Shown: positions 1-7,490 of the stretch, piece by piece | Layout of the letters: each line of letters opens with the position of its first letter | Position numbering within the stretch: the first letter of the stretch is position 1 | NCBI GenBank assembly: GCA_902495545.1 | Contig: CABUXM010000022.1 | Coordinates: 1 to 25,609, forward strand | DNA length: 25,609 nucleotides | Origin: an uncultured Collinsella sp. | Lineage (GTDB): Bacteria; Actinomycetota; Coriobacteriia; Coriobacteriales; Coriobacteriaceae | Direction: 5' to 3' | Notes under the pieces: generated by a model | Seen by the model: the letters and a program-made list of their open reading frames with translations, nothing else | What the model was told of the DNA's origin: nothing | Databases searched by the model: none | Program-made: the position numbers and the translations under genes

Positions 1-2
1 AC

Positions 3-2660
3 TTAGGCGCCGAGCGCGGTCTTGGCGGCCGCGAGGGCATCGGAGATGCCGGCAGCGTTCTTGCCACCGGCCTGGGCCATGTTGGGACGACCGCCACCGC
101 GACCATCGACCAGGCCCGCGATCTGCTTGATCACGTTGCCGGCGTGGAAACCGGCCTTCACGGCGTCATCGGAGCCGGCGGCGAGCAGCGCAGGCGTGCC
201 CTTCTCGGTCACGCTGGCAACGACGCAGGCGACAGGGCCGGCAACCTTCTGGTGCACGGTATCCCAGACGTTGCGCAGGTCAGCAGCCTCAAGGCCCTGG
301 AGCTCAGCGACGACGAGCTTGTAGCCGCCGAGCTCGACAGCGCCCTCGATAGCGCTGGAGATAGCGTCGGAAGAGCCACCGGTCAGAGCCTTCTTGAGCT
401 TGTTGGACGTCTCGCGCAGCTCGGCCTGCAGGTTCTCCACACGGACGGGAACCTCGTCGACGCGGCACTTGAGCGCAGCGGCGGCGGCGTCGACGAGCGC
501 CAGACGGTCAGCCATGTAGTCGAGGGCACCCTTAGAGGTCACGGCCTCGATACGACGGACGTTAGAGCCCGTAGAGGACTCGGAGATAATCTTGAACAGG
601 CCGATCTCGGCGGTGTTGGCGGCATGGGTACCACCGCAGAGCTCGCGGGAGAACGGCTGGTCCTCGGCGCCCACGGAGACGACGCGGACGACGTCGCCGT
701 ACTTCTCGCCGAACAGGGCGACGGCGCCGGCGGCCTTGGCCTCATCGATGCCCATAACGCGAGTAACGACCGGCTTAGAAGCAAAGATCTGCTGATTGAC
801 CAGGTCCTCGACAGCCTTGAGCTGCTCGGAGGACAGAGCCTCGAAGTGCGTGAAGTCAAAGCGCAGGTGCTCGGGCGTCACCAGCGAGCCGGCCTGAGAG
901 ACGTGCTCGCCCAGGACCTGCTTAAGGGCGGCGTCGAGCAGGTGCGTGGCGGTGTGGTTGCGGCGCAGGAAGCCACGGCGCTCGGCGTCGAGCGCGGCGG
1001 TAACAGCGGCACCGACAGTCAGCGTGCCATCGGCAACGTGCGCGACGTGGGCATACAGGCCGTTGTGGTTCTTGGTGTCGGCAACGGTCAGAACAACGCC
1101 CTCGGCGGAAAGCTTGCCGGCATCGCCCTGCTGACCACCCATCTCGGCATAGAACGGGGTGCGGTCGAGCACAACCTCGACGTCCTCGCCGGCGGCAGCG
1201 GACTCGACGGACTCGCCGTTGCGCACGATGGCGACAACCTTGGCGCCCTCGATCACATCGTTGTCATAGCCGTCGAACTCGGTCGCGGCGACCTTGTCAG
1301 AAAGCTCGACCCACACATCGTTGAAGCTGCCCCAGGCGTCGCCCTTGGCATTGGCGCGGGCGCGGGCCTTCTGGTCCTCCATGCAGGCAGTGAAGCCGTC
1401 CATGTCGACGTCGTGGCCAGCGGTGCCGGCGATCTCGACGGTTAGGTCGATGGGGAAACCAAAGGTGTCGTGCAGCTTAAAGGCAACATCGCCCGGAAGC
1501 ACAGCGCCCTCGGCAAGCGCTGCCAGTGCCTCATCCAGGTAGACGCGACCGTTGTCGAGCGTCATGGAGAAGCGCTCCTCCTCGGAGGCAACGATACCCT
1601 TGACGAGCGCGACGTTCTTGAGCAGCTCGGGATAGGCCTCGCCCATCTGAGCGTTAACCTCGTCGATGAACTTGGTCAGGAAAGCGCCCTCGATGCCCAG
1701 CAGGCGACCGTGGAACACGGCACGACGGAGCAGGCGGCGAAGGACGTACTCGCGACCCTCGTTACCTGGGAGGATGCCATCCGAAATCATAAAGTCGACG
1801 GCACGGGAGTGGTCGGCGATGATGCGCAGCGAGCGGCTGGCACCGGAGTAATCGTCGGCGTCATAGGTCTTGCCGCTGATCTCCTCGCCCAGCTTGATGA
1901 GGTGCTGCATCAGATCGCCGTCGTAGTTGGCGGTCTTGTGCTGCATGATGGCGGCCATGCGCTCCAGGCCCATGCCCGTATCGAGGTTGCGGTGCGGCAG
2001 CTCCGGCATGGAGCCGTCCTCCTGGCGGTCGTACTGGGTAAAGACGAGGTTCCAGAACTCCAGGAAGCGGTCGCAGTCGCAGCCAGGCTTGCAGTCGGGG
2101 CTGCCGCAGCCGACCTCCTCGCCCATGTCAAAGTAAATCTCTGAGCACGGACCGCAGGGACCGGTGGGGCCAGCAGCCCAGAAGTTGTCGTCCTCGCCCA
2201 GGCGGGAGATGTGGTCCTCAGCAACGCCCAAAGAACGCCACACGTCGTGGGTCTCGTCGTCCTCGGTAAAGACGGTAAAGTACAGGCGGTCGAGCGGCAG
2301 CTTGAACTCCTTGGTGATGAGTTCAAAGGCCCAGGCGCAGGCCTGCTGCTTGGAGACGCCGCCAAAGGAGAAGTCGCCGAGCATCTCGAAGAAGGACAGG
2401 TGACGGCCATCCTCGCCGATGCAATCGATGTCGTTGGTGCGGACGCACTTCTGGCAGGAGATAGCGCCGATCTCCTTCATGGTCTTCTTGCCCTGGTAGT
2501 ACTCCTTAAACTGGTTCATGCCAGCGTTGGCAAGCAGCAGCGAAGGATCGTCGGGGACGAGGGACGAAGAAGGATAGAGCTTAAGACCGCGCTCCTCAAA
2601 GAAGTTGAGGAACTTGGAGCGAATCTCGGCCGTAGTCATTGACGGGTAGTCAGCACTCAT
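3..2660 (-). CDS. alaS: Alanine--tRNA ligase
   Basis: Charges tRNA-Ala with alanine in the cytoplasm and hydrolyses mischarged Ser/Gly-tRNA-Ala. The 885-residue product has the usual AlaS length and order: an N-terminal class II catalytic domain, an editing domain with zinc-site motifs HTATH (residues 569-573) and CGGTH (675-679), and a C-terminal DHHA1-like domain ending in a Gly-rich GRGGGRPNMAQAGG stretch. The frame stays open 30 codons further upstream, but the ATG at 2660 has a GAGGAG Shine-Dalgarno about 9 nt before it and begins MSADYPS, so I chose it; an ATG at 2639 is a weaker option. The gene has its own candidate promoter just downstream of the terminator of the preceding permease operon. 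A permease of the AI-2E family upstream of alaS is also found in Bacillus (recollection). The TAA stop lies at 3-5, so the gene is complete. Identity is very secure. Confidence 0.98.
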   Translation of the reverse strand: MSADYPSMTTAEIRSKFLNFFEERGLKLYPSSSLVPDDPSLLLANAGMNQFKEYYQGKKTMKEIGAISCQKCVRTNDIDCIGEDGRHLSFFEMLGDFSFGGVSKQQACAWAFELITKEFKLPLDRLYFTVFTEDDETHDVWRSLGVAEDHISRLGEDDNFWAAGPTGPCGPCSEIYFDMGEEVGCGSPDCKPGCDCDRFLEFWNLVFTQYDRQEDGSMPELPHRNLDTGMGLERMAAIMQHKTANYDGDLMQHLIKLGEEISGKTYDADDYSGASRSLRIIADHSRAVDFMISDGILPGNEGREYVLRRLLRRAVFHGRLLGIEGAFLTKFIDEVNAQMGEAYPELLKNVALVKGIVASEEERFSMTLDNGRVYLDEALAALAEGAVLPGDVAFKLHDTFGFPIDLTVEIAGTAGHDVDMDGFTACMEDQKARARANAKGDAWGSFNDVWVELSDKVAATEFDGYDNDVIEGAKVVAIVRNGESVESAAAGEDVEVVLDRTPFYAEMGGQQGDAGKLSAEGVVLTVADTKNHNGLYAHVAHVADGTLTVGAAVTAALDAERRGFLRRNHTATHLLDAALKQVLGEHVSQAGSLVTPEHLRFDFTHFEALSSEQLKAVEDLVNQQIFASKPVVTRVMGIDEAKAAGAVALFGEKYGDVVRVVSVGAEDQPFSRELCGGTHAANTAEIGLFKIISESSTGSNVRRIEAVTSKGALDYMADRLALVDAAAAALKCRVDEVPVRVENLQAELRETSNKLKKALTGGSSDAISSAIEGAVELGGYKLVVAELQGLEAADLRNVWDTVHQKVAGPVACVVASVTEKGTPALLAAGSDDAVKAGFHAGNVIKQIAGLVDGRGGGRPNMAQAGGKNAAGISDALAAAKTALGA

Positions 2661-2706
2661 AGAGGGAATCTCCTCGGTTTCACATCGAAACAGTTCAAAC
2701 GTAACG

Positions 2707-2734
2707 ATATTACCATCCCACCGCGCAAGTGCAA
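2707..2734 (-). promoter_or_regulatory. Candidate alaS promoter
   Basis: On the minus strand, TTGCAC (2729-2734) and TAATAT (2707-2712) are separated by 16 bp. The hexamers resemble sigma-70 -35 and -10 elements, and would give a leader of about 40 nt before the alaS start. The -35 element shares bases with the U-tract of the upstream terminator. Assigned by eye only. Confidence 0.55.
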
Positions 2735-2763
2735 AAAAGAGGGCCGGCACAATGCCGGCCCTT
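2733..2763 (-). terminator. Intrinsic terminator of the sigma-factor/permease operon
   Basis: A perfect 8-bp GC stem (2741-2748 with 2754-2761) with a 5-nt loop is followed, in the minus direction, by six T residues (2733-2738). It lies about 50 bp downstream of the permease stop and separates that operon from alaS. Confidence 0.9.
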
Positions 2764-2812
2764 CAGCGAAATTGCATGTTAGCGTGTATGAGTATTAATC
2801 CGAATTACCCCG

Positions 2813-4222
2813 CTAGTTGTCATCATCGTCCATGGAGCCGTCGATGCCGGTTTTGGTATCGTCGTCCGAGTTGGAGTCATCGTCCTTGGCGAAGGGATTC
2901 TTGAAGAAGCCCGTGGCATCGGGTTGCAAACCCGAGAGCTTGATCCAGGGATTATCGAACTCGGGCTTAGGCATCGCTTGGGCCTCGAGCGCAGTCTCGT
3001 TGCCGATGAGCTCGGACTCGTAAATGAAGGTGTCGTCGCCGAGCGCGTCGTAGGCGGCGACCGGGTTGCCATCGGCATCGCGGTACGGTGTGCCCTTAAA
3101 CACGGCGCCGTCATAGGCCACAAGCTGGCGGCCGGTCTCATTCTCGAAGTAGTACACGAAGATACCTTTGAGGGCCGCACAAAGCGGGATGGCAATAATC
3201 ATGCCGATGGGGCCCATGAGTGCCGAGCCGATAACGAGCGCCGTGAGGCTCATGATGGGATGCACCTGCACCGAGCTCTGCATAACCTTAGGCGAAATCA
3301 CGTTATCGATGACGTTTTGCGCGACCATCGTCACGATAAGCGTCCATAACGCCAACATGGGGCTGAACATGAAACCAAGCACTGTGGCGATTGCGGCGCT
3401 CACCCAAGGACCGACGACCGGAACCAAATGCATGATGCCGGTAAAGATAGCCATGAGCGCCGCATACGGATGGCCGATGATCATAAAACCGATAAAGGCG
3501 AGGAAACCACCACAGATGGACGTCACGACCATACCGCGCATGTAGCCGCCGACAGAGCGAGAAAGGATGGCGACCATAAAGCGGTACGAGGTCTCCTTCT
3601 CCTGACCGATGATGGTGCAAATCTCGTGATGCATGCGAGGGTAGTCGCAGGCCATCCAGTAGGCAAGCACCAGACCAAGGAAGATCACGAACAACTGCGA
3701 GGCCGTATTGGTGATGAGCGGGAACACACCGCGGCCAAGCTCGGCAGCAATCTGAGACACATACTTCGATGCCACAGCAACCAGCGACGAAAGATTATCG
3801 TCCAGATACTCCTTGAGCGGCGTGTTGTTGAGCGTCTTGGCATGCGAGATCATCTCATTGAGATCGCCACCCGCAACACGAAGCTGCTCGGGCAGGCGGC
3901 TCAGTACTTCCATGATCTGACCAAAGAGAATCGGCGACAAGATGCAAACGACACCGACGAGCACGGCAACAACAACAATAAGCGCGACAAGCGAACCGAT
4001 GCCGCGATTCACGCCATGGTGCTCGAGCCAGTTGGTGATCGGGGACATCACAAAGGCAATGATGGAACCAACGGCGAGAAACTCGATAACCGGGGCCAGG
4101 ATGCCCATAAGGTTAAAGATGACAGCGGCGATGACAATGCAGCCGACAACAGCCCAAATGCGAAGCGTCAGAATGCGGGTGTCGCGCAGCACGCGATCGG
4201 TTTGTTGGGGGTGCTCACTCAT
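2813..4222 (-). CDS. AI-2E/PerM (DUF20) family membrane permease
   Basis: Polytopic inner-membrane protein of the AI-2E transporter (PerM/YdiK/YtvI) superfamily; the substrate cannot be told from sequence. Two hydrophobic segments near residues 23-85 are followed by a soluble helical segment (about 90-160), then a cluster of membrane segments ending near residue 355. Family-like stretches include GIMHLVPVVGPW and the run around residues 320-350. At 469 residues it is longer than the usual 350-400 because of a roughly 100-residue cytoplasmic C-terminal extension ending in an Asp-rich tail. Its ATG overlaps the sigma-factor stop by 4 nt (ATGA), which implies translational coupling. It is the last gene of the operon, before a strong terminator. 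Cotranscription with a sigma factor suggests a stress or envelope role, but this is inference. Confidence 0.88.
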   Translation of the reverse strand: MSEHPQQTDRVLRDTRILTLRIWAVVGCIVIAAVIFNLMGILAPVIEFLAVGSIIAFVMSPITNWLEHHGVNRGIGSLVALIVVVAVLVGVVCILSPILFGQIMEVLSRLPEQLRVAGGDLNEMISHAKTLNNTPLKEYLDDNLSSLVAVASKYVSQIAAELGRGVFPLITNTASQLFVIFLGLVLAYWMACDYPRMHHEICTIIGQEKETSYRFMVAILSRSVGGYMRGMVVTSICGGFLAFIGFMIIGHPYAALMAIFTGIMHLVPVVGPWVSAAIATVLGFMFSPMLALWTLIVTMVAQNVIDNVISPKVMQSSVQVHPIMSLTALVIGSALMGPIGMIIAIPLCAALKGIFVYYFENETGRQLVAYDGAVFKGTPYRDADGNPVAAYDALGDDTFIYESELIGNETALEAQAMPKPEFDNPWIKLSGLQPDATGFFKNPFAKDDDSNSDDDTKTGIDGSMDDDDN

Positions 4223-5010
4223 GAACGAATCATCACTCCGTCGGGGTCGATCTTGTCCTGAATCTTCTTAAGCGTGCGGCGAAGCAGACGCGAAACCTGC
4301 ACCTGAGAAATACCCAGCTTCTTGGCGATCTCGATCTGGGTCATGCCCTTCACAAAGCGCAGCTCGATCACCTCGCGCTCGCGCGGCGAGAAATCACGGA
4401 TGGCTTCCTCGATCACTAGGCGGTCATCGGTAAAGTCGAGCTCGTTGTCGTCGTCGGCGTAACGGTCGAGAATCGAGGGAGCATCGTCGGAATCGGACGC
4501 ACCAGGAGCCTCGATGGGCACCGAGGTATAGGCCGAAGACGATTCCATAGCCTCGAGGACCTCATCGACAGTCACATCTAGATACTCAGCGATCTCCTCA
4601 ACCTTGGGCGAACGCTGCAGCTCGTTGGTAAGTTTGTCAGTTGCCTGGTTGACCTTGGCAGAGAGCTCCTGCAGGCGACGCGGAACGCGCACACTCCAGC
4701 CCTTGTCGCGGAAATGGCGTTTGATCTCGCCCAGGATAGTGGGTGTTGCAAACGTCGTGAACTCGAGCCCGCGCTCGGGGTCAAAACGGTCGATAGCCTT
4801 GAGCAAACCCAGATAGCCGACCTGCATGAGGTCGTCGAGCGGCTCGCCGCGATTCTTAAATTTGTTGGCAAGAAACCTTACCAGGTTCATATGGGACATG
4901 ACGAGCTGCTCACGGGCGTCCGGATCACCGGTCTCCTTGTAACGACGAAACAGCTCGCGGGTTTTCTCCTTGTCCCAAGCGGTCTTGCCGCTCCGGGAAC
5001 GTTCGGTCAT
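4219..5010 (-). CDS. RNA polymerase sigma factor, SigB/SigF/SigG type
   Basis: Group 3 sigma-70 family factor of 263 residues that would direct RNA polymerase to a special promoter set. Region 2 spans roughly residues 34-104, with the core-binding DDLMQVGYLGLLKAIDRFDP stretch. Region 3 is near 112-170, and region 4 is near 204-252 with a helix-turn-helix at about 223-246. This is the layout of the stress/sporulation factors SigB, SigF and SigG, without the region 1.1 or the long region 2 insert of primary factors. It sits one base after the stop of an RsbW-like gene and overlaps the permease start by 4 nt. The pairing with an anti-sigma-like gene fits the SigB/SigF class. No RsbV-like antagonist is adjacent. 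Which of SigB, SigF or SigG is the true relative cannot be settled here, so no symbol is given. Confidence 0.93.
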   Translation of the reverse strand: MTERSRSGKTAWDKEKTRELFRRYKETGDPDAREQLVMSHMNLVRFLANKFKNRGEPLDDLMQVGYLGLLKAIDRFDPERGLEFTTFATPTILGEIKRHFRDKGWSVRVPRRLQELSAKVNQATDKLTNELQRSPKVEEIAEYLDVTVDEVLEAMESSSAYTSVPIEAPGASDSDDAPSILDRYADDDNELDFTDDRLVIEEAIRDFSPREREVIELRFVKGMTQIEIAKKLGISQVQVSRLLRRTLKKIQDKIDPDGVMIRS

Positions 5011-5011
5011 A

Positions 5012-5389
5012 TTAGATATCCGCCTTGAGGTCGAGGGAAAGCGTCAGGGGCGCCGTAGTCTTTTCGTAGGAGTCGCACACGCTCGCGAGGATGAGCTCGG
5101 CATACACCGCAGCCTGGTCGTCTTCATCGACCGTAGCCTGATCGCCAAAGGTAATAGTCATGCCAACGTGGGTCTCATCGACATCGAATTTGATGGTGAT
5201 GTCATCGCAGTCGACCGCGGTACAACCAAAGATGAAAGCCTCCTCGGCAGCCATGCGGATGTCCTCGATGCGATCGACAGACATGGAACACAGGGCACCA
5301 ACGTTGGCTGCCGTCATGCGCACAAGGCGAGCGAGACGCGGGTCGCCGGCAACGGTCAGCGTGATGGGGCAGGTTGCTTCGCTACTCAT
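5012..5389 (-). CDS. RsbW/SpoIIAB-like anti-sigma factor, degenerate
   Basis: A 125-residue protein resembling the HATPase_c_2 (GHKL) domain of RsbW and SpoIIAB anti-sigma kinases. The best-matching part is the N-box helix around residues 41-55 (IEDIRMAAEEA, then FIFG). The usual N-box Asn, which coordinates Mg-ATP, is replaced by Phe54 in my alignment, and I see no DxGxG G1 box or clear G2 box. It may therefore bind the sigma factor without being an ATP-dependent kinase, or be a structural relic. It lies directly before the sigma gene with a 1-nt gap and overlaps the upstream coiled-coil gene by 8 nt, so cotranslation is likely. The assignment rests on a weak domain match plus strong genomic context. 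Confidence 0.7.
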   Translation of the reverse strand: MSSEATCPITLTVAGDPRLARLVRMTAANVGALCSMSVDRIEDIRMAAEEAFIFGCTAVDCDDITIKFDVDETHVGMTITFGDQATVDEDDQAAVYAELILASVCDSYEKTTAPLTLSLDLKADI

Positions 5390-5969
5390 CGCAGGACTCC
5401 TCAGAGGTCTCGGAGGGTGTATAGGTGTAATACTGAGCCGGCTTGGCTACAGACTTCTGGCCATCATCGTCGCCCGCGGCGGCCTCGTCCTCGCCAATTA
5501 GGACGCGCTCGGTCGGCTGCTCGGCTTCTTCGGCGGCAGCGGAAAGCTTGCGCTCGGCTTCAGCTGCAGGAGCCTTCACCTTATTGAAGAGCTTCTGCAC
5601 AGCCCCGGCGGCAGAGTCGGTCACGCTCGACACAGCATTGCTGGCCTCGGCCATGCTGCCCGTAACCTCAGAAATGTCGCGAACCACGGCTTCGACCTCT
5701 ACGAGATTGGAGGTAAGGGCATCAACTGCCGTCTTGCTCGACTTAAGCAGCGGCTCCATCTGGGCAAGCGCCGGCGTAAGCTCATCGACAGCGCCATCGA
5801 GCTTTGCCACCACAGGCTGAGCCTCGGCGATGGTGTTGTTGAGGTCGTTCACGGTCTTATCGAGCGAGTCAACAACATTGCGGGTCTTGCGCAGGGTAAG
5901 CGCGAGCTCAGCGATGGCCCACACGCCGGCAACGGCGAGCAGCAGCAGGGCGATTTGAATGGGACTCAT
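5382..5969 (-). CDS. Membrane-anchored coiled-coil protein (DUF948-like)
   Basis: A 195-residue protein with one N-terminal membrane helix (about residues 4-24) and a long helical, heptad-like region (about 25-140) rich in repeated VDxL/LDxxV patterns. The tail is acidic and Ala/Glu-rich and ends in Ser, Glu, Asp and Cys residues. This resembles DUF948 / YtxG-type general-stress proteins of Gram-positive bacteria, which fits a sigma-B-like operon; no enzymatic motif is seen. A GGGAGG ribosome binding site precedes the ATG at 5969. Its stop overlaps the start of the RsbW-like gene by 8 nt. It is the first gene of the four-gene operon. It might act as a membrane sensor or scaffold for the sigma system, but that is speculation. 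Confidence 0.7.
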   Translation of the reverse strand: MSPIQIALLLLAVAGVWAIAELALTLRKTRNVVDSLDKTVNDLNNTIAEAQPVVAKLDGAVDELTPALAQMEPLLKSSKTAVDALTSNLVEVEAVVRDISEVTGSMAEASNAVSSVTDSAAGAVQKLFNKVKAPAAEAERKLSAAAEEAEQPTERVLIGEDEAAAGDDDGQKSVAKPAQYYTYTPSETSEESCDE

Positions 5970-6069
5970 ACAAGCCTCCCGGAAGAATCGAAATACAGAC
6001 GCTTTTCATGGTACCCCAAAGGGGACCGAACATGCCAAGAGCAGCAACGTGGGACAAAATTATCAGCAG

Positions 6070-7425
6070 CTACTTCGGTGCATTCCCGCTGCGGTCACGT
6101 TCGCTTTGCTCTACGCGCCACTCTTCCCAGCCGCGCCCGGCAGGCTGCCAGAACGCACCGCGCTCCAGCCCCTCGGGCAAATAGCGCTGATCGACCCAGC
6201 CTTCAGGATAATCGTGCGGGTATTTATACACACCGTATTCATCGCTGCCCGGGCGATGGCGATCGCGCAGATAACTCGGCACCTCGCGAAGCCCACTAGA
6301 ATGTATATCGGCCAGCGCCGCATCGATCGAAGCCTCACACGCGTTGGATTTTGGCGCCAAGCACACATAGAGTGCAGCCTGAGCCAGGTTAATGCGGCAC
6401 TCGGGATAGCCAATGACCTCGGCAGACTTAAACGCGGCATGCGCCACCAAAAGCGCCTGCGGGTCGGCGTTGCCAACATCCTCAGAAGCGTGAATCATAA
6501 TGCGGCGAGCGATAAACTTAGGATCCTCCCCAGCATCGATCATGCGCGCGAGCCAATAGATCGTGGCATCGGGGTCGCTACCGCGCATGGACTTGATGAA
6601 CGCACTGATGATGTCGTAGTGCATGTCGCCGTTTTTGTCATACGTAAAGCCGCGACGCGGGTTGGCGATCTTTACGTCATCCACGGTGATGGGGTAGCGC
6701 TCCCCCGCCGCGGGCGCTGGCGTTCCCTCGGTATCGGGACGCGTGACGGCAATCTCGCTCGCAAGCTCGAGCGTCGTGAGCGCCGAGCGAGCGTCACCCG
6801 CTGCCAGCGTGCAGATGGTCTTGACCGTATCCTCACCGGCCGAGAACTTACCGTTCAAGCCCTGCGGCGCCTCAAGCGCACGTTCAATAAGCGTGGCGAT
6901 ATCCTCATCCTTCAGATGCTCAAGCTCCACGACGCGACCACGTGAGAGCAGTGCCGAGTTGACCTCGAAGTACGGGTTCTCCGTCGTAGCGCCAATCATA
7001 ATGACGGTACGGTTCTCAACTGCATGCAGCAGGGCATCCTGCTGCGACTTAGAGAAGCGGTGAATCTCATCGATGAACAAGATGGTGCGGCGGTCGTACG
7101 TATTCAGGCGCGTCTTGGCCTCATCAATCACGCGACGCAGGTCCTTCACGGTACCCGTGACGGCGCTGACCTCGACAAACTCGCTCTTGGTATGGTTGGC
7201 GATAATGTGGGCCAGCGTCGTCTTGCCCGTACCGGCAGGCCCGTACAGAATCACGCTCGAAAGCACGTCGTGCTCGATCGCGGCACGCAGCCATGAACCC
7301 TTACCGACGGCCTTTTGCTGGCCCACGTACTCGTCGAGCGAATTGGGTCGCATGCGCACCGCGAGCGGCGCATTTTTAAAGGAACGCTCGCGCGTCGAGG
7401 CAGAAAAAAGGTCGTCCATAGCCAT
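6070..7425 (-). CDS. rarA: Replication-associated recombination protein A (AAA+ ATPase)
   Basis: RarA/MgsA (Mgs1/WRNIP1 family) is a AAA+ ATPase acting at stalled replication forks, related to clamp-loader subunits. From the ATG at 7425 the protein has 451 residues, normal for the family. Visible motifs are the N-terminal RPNSLDEYVGQ signature, Walker A GPAGTGKT (residues 62-69), Walker B ILFIDEIHRF (115-124), and sensor 1 ATTENPYFEVNSALLSR. A C-terminal tetramerisation/lid region includes MRGSDPDATIYWLARM and EDVGNADPQAL. The start is uncertain: ATG at 7419, ATG at 7434 and TTG at 7437 are alternatives and none has a convincing Shine-Dalgarno. It lies downstream of dgt on the same strand with a 54-bp gap. 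That gap holds a -10 element and a LexA-like palindrome, so an independent damage-responsive promoter is likely. Confidence 0.96.
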   Translation of the reverse strand: MAMDDLFSASTRERSFKNAPLAVRMRPNSLDEYVGQQKAVGKGSWLRAAIEHDVLSSVILYGPAGTGKTTLAHIIANHTKSEFVEVSAVTGTVKDLRRVIDEAKTRLNTYDRRTILFIDEIHRFSKSQQDALLHAVENRTVIMIGATTENPYFEVNSALLSRGRVVELEHLKDEDIATLIERALEAPQGLNGKFSAGEDTVKTICTLAAGDARSALTTLELASEIAVTRPDTEGTPAPAAGERYPITVDDVKIANPRRGFTYDKNGDMHYDIISAFIKSMRGSDPDATIYWLARMIDAGEDPKFIARRIMIHASEDVGNADPQALLVAHAAFKSAEVIGYPECRINLAQAALYVCLAPKSNACEASIDAALADIHSSGLREVPSYLRDRHRPGSDEYGVYKYPHDYPEGWVDQRYLPEGLERGAFWQPAGRGWEEWRVEQSERDRSGNAPK

Positions 7426-7458
7426 CCCGTGCATCAATCAAAAACGTTTTCCACTAAC

Positions 7459-7464
7459 AGTATA
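7459..7464 (-). promoter_or_regulatory. Candidate -10 element of rarA
   Basis: TATACT on the minus strand, about 35 bp upstream of the rarA start. A 17-bp spacer would place the -35 hexamer at 7482-7487, where the sequence is AACGGT. This is a poor -35 lying inside the LexA-like palindrome. Assigned by eye. Confidence 0.45.
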
Positions 7465-7474
7465 CCGAATTAAT

Positions 7475-7490
7475 ACGAACTACCGTTCGT
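7475..7490 (-). promoter_or_regulatory. LexA (SOS) box-like operator upstream of rarA
   Basis: A perfect 6-4-6 inverted repeat with arms ACGAAC and GTTCGT. It contains CGAAC-N4-GTTCG, the core arms of the LexA operator described in Bacillus and actinobacteria. It covers the expected -35 region of the rarA promoter and straddles the TAG stop codon of dgt (7480-7482). The central four bases do not follow the Bacillus RNRY consensus. Binding by LexA is inference; no lexA gene is in the window. Confidence 0.6.

Noticed and set aside
144..1445. Long plus-strand open frame opposite alaS (433 codons)
   Set aside because: It lies wholly antisense to a clear alaS; the translation has no recognisable domain and its composition mirrors the GC-rich third positions of the real gene.
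6003..6022. GGGGTA-containing palindrome upstream of the sigma operon as a SigB/SigF-type autoregulated promoter
   Set aside because: The GTTCGG element is only 8-9 bp from GGGTAC, too close for the known 12-15 bp (SigB) or 15-17 bp (actinobacterial SigF) spacing; no better match was found.
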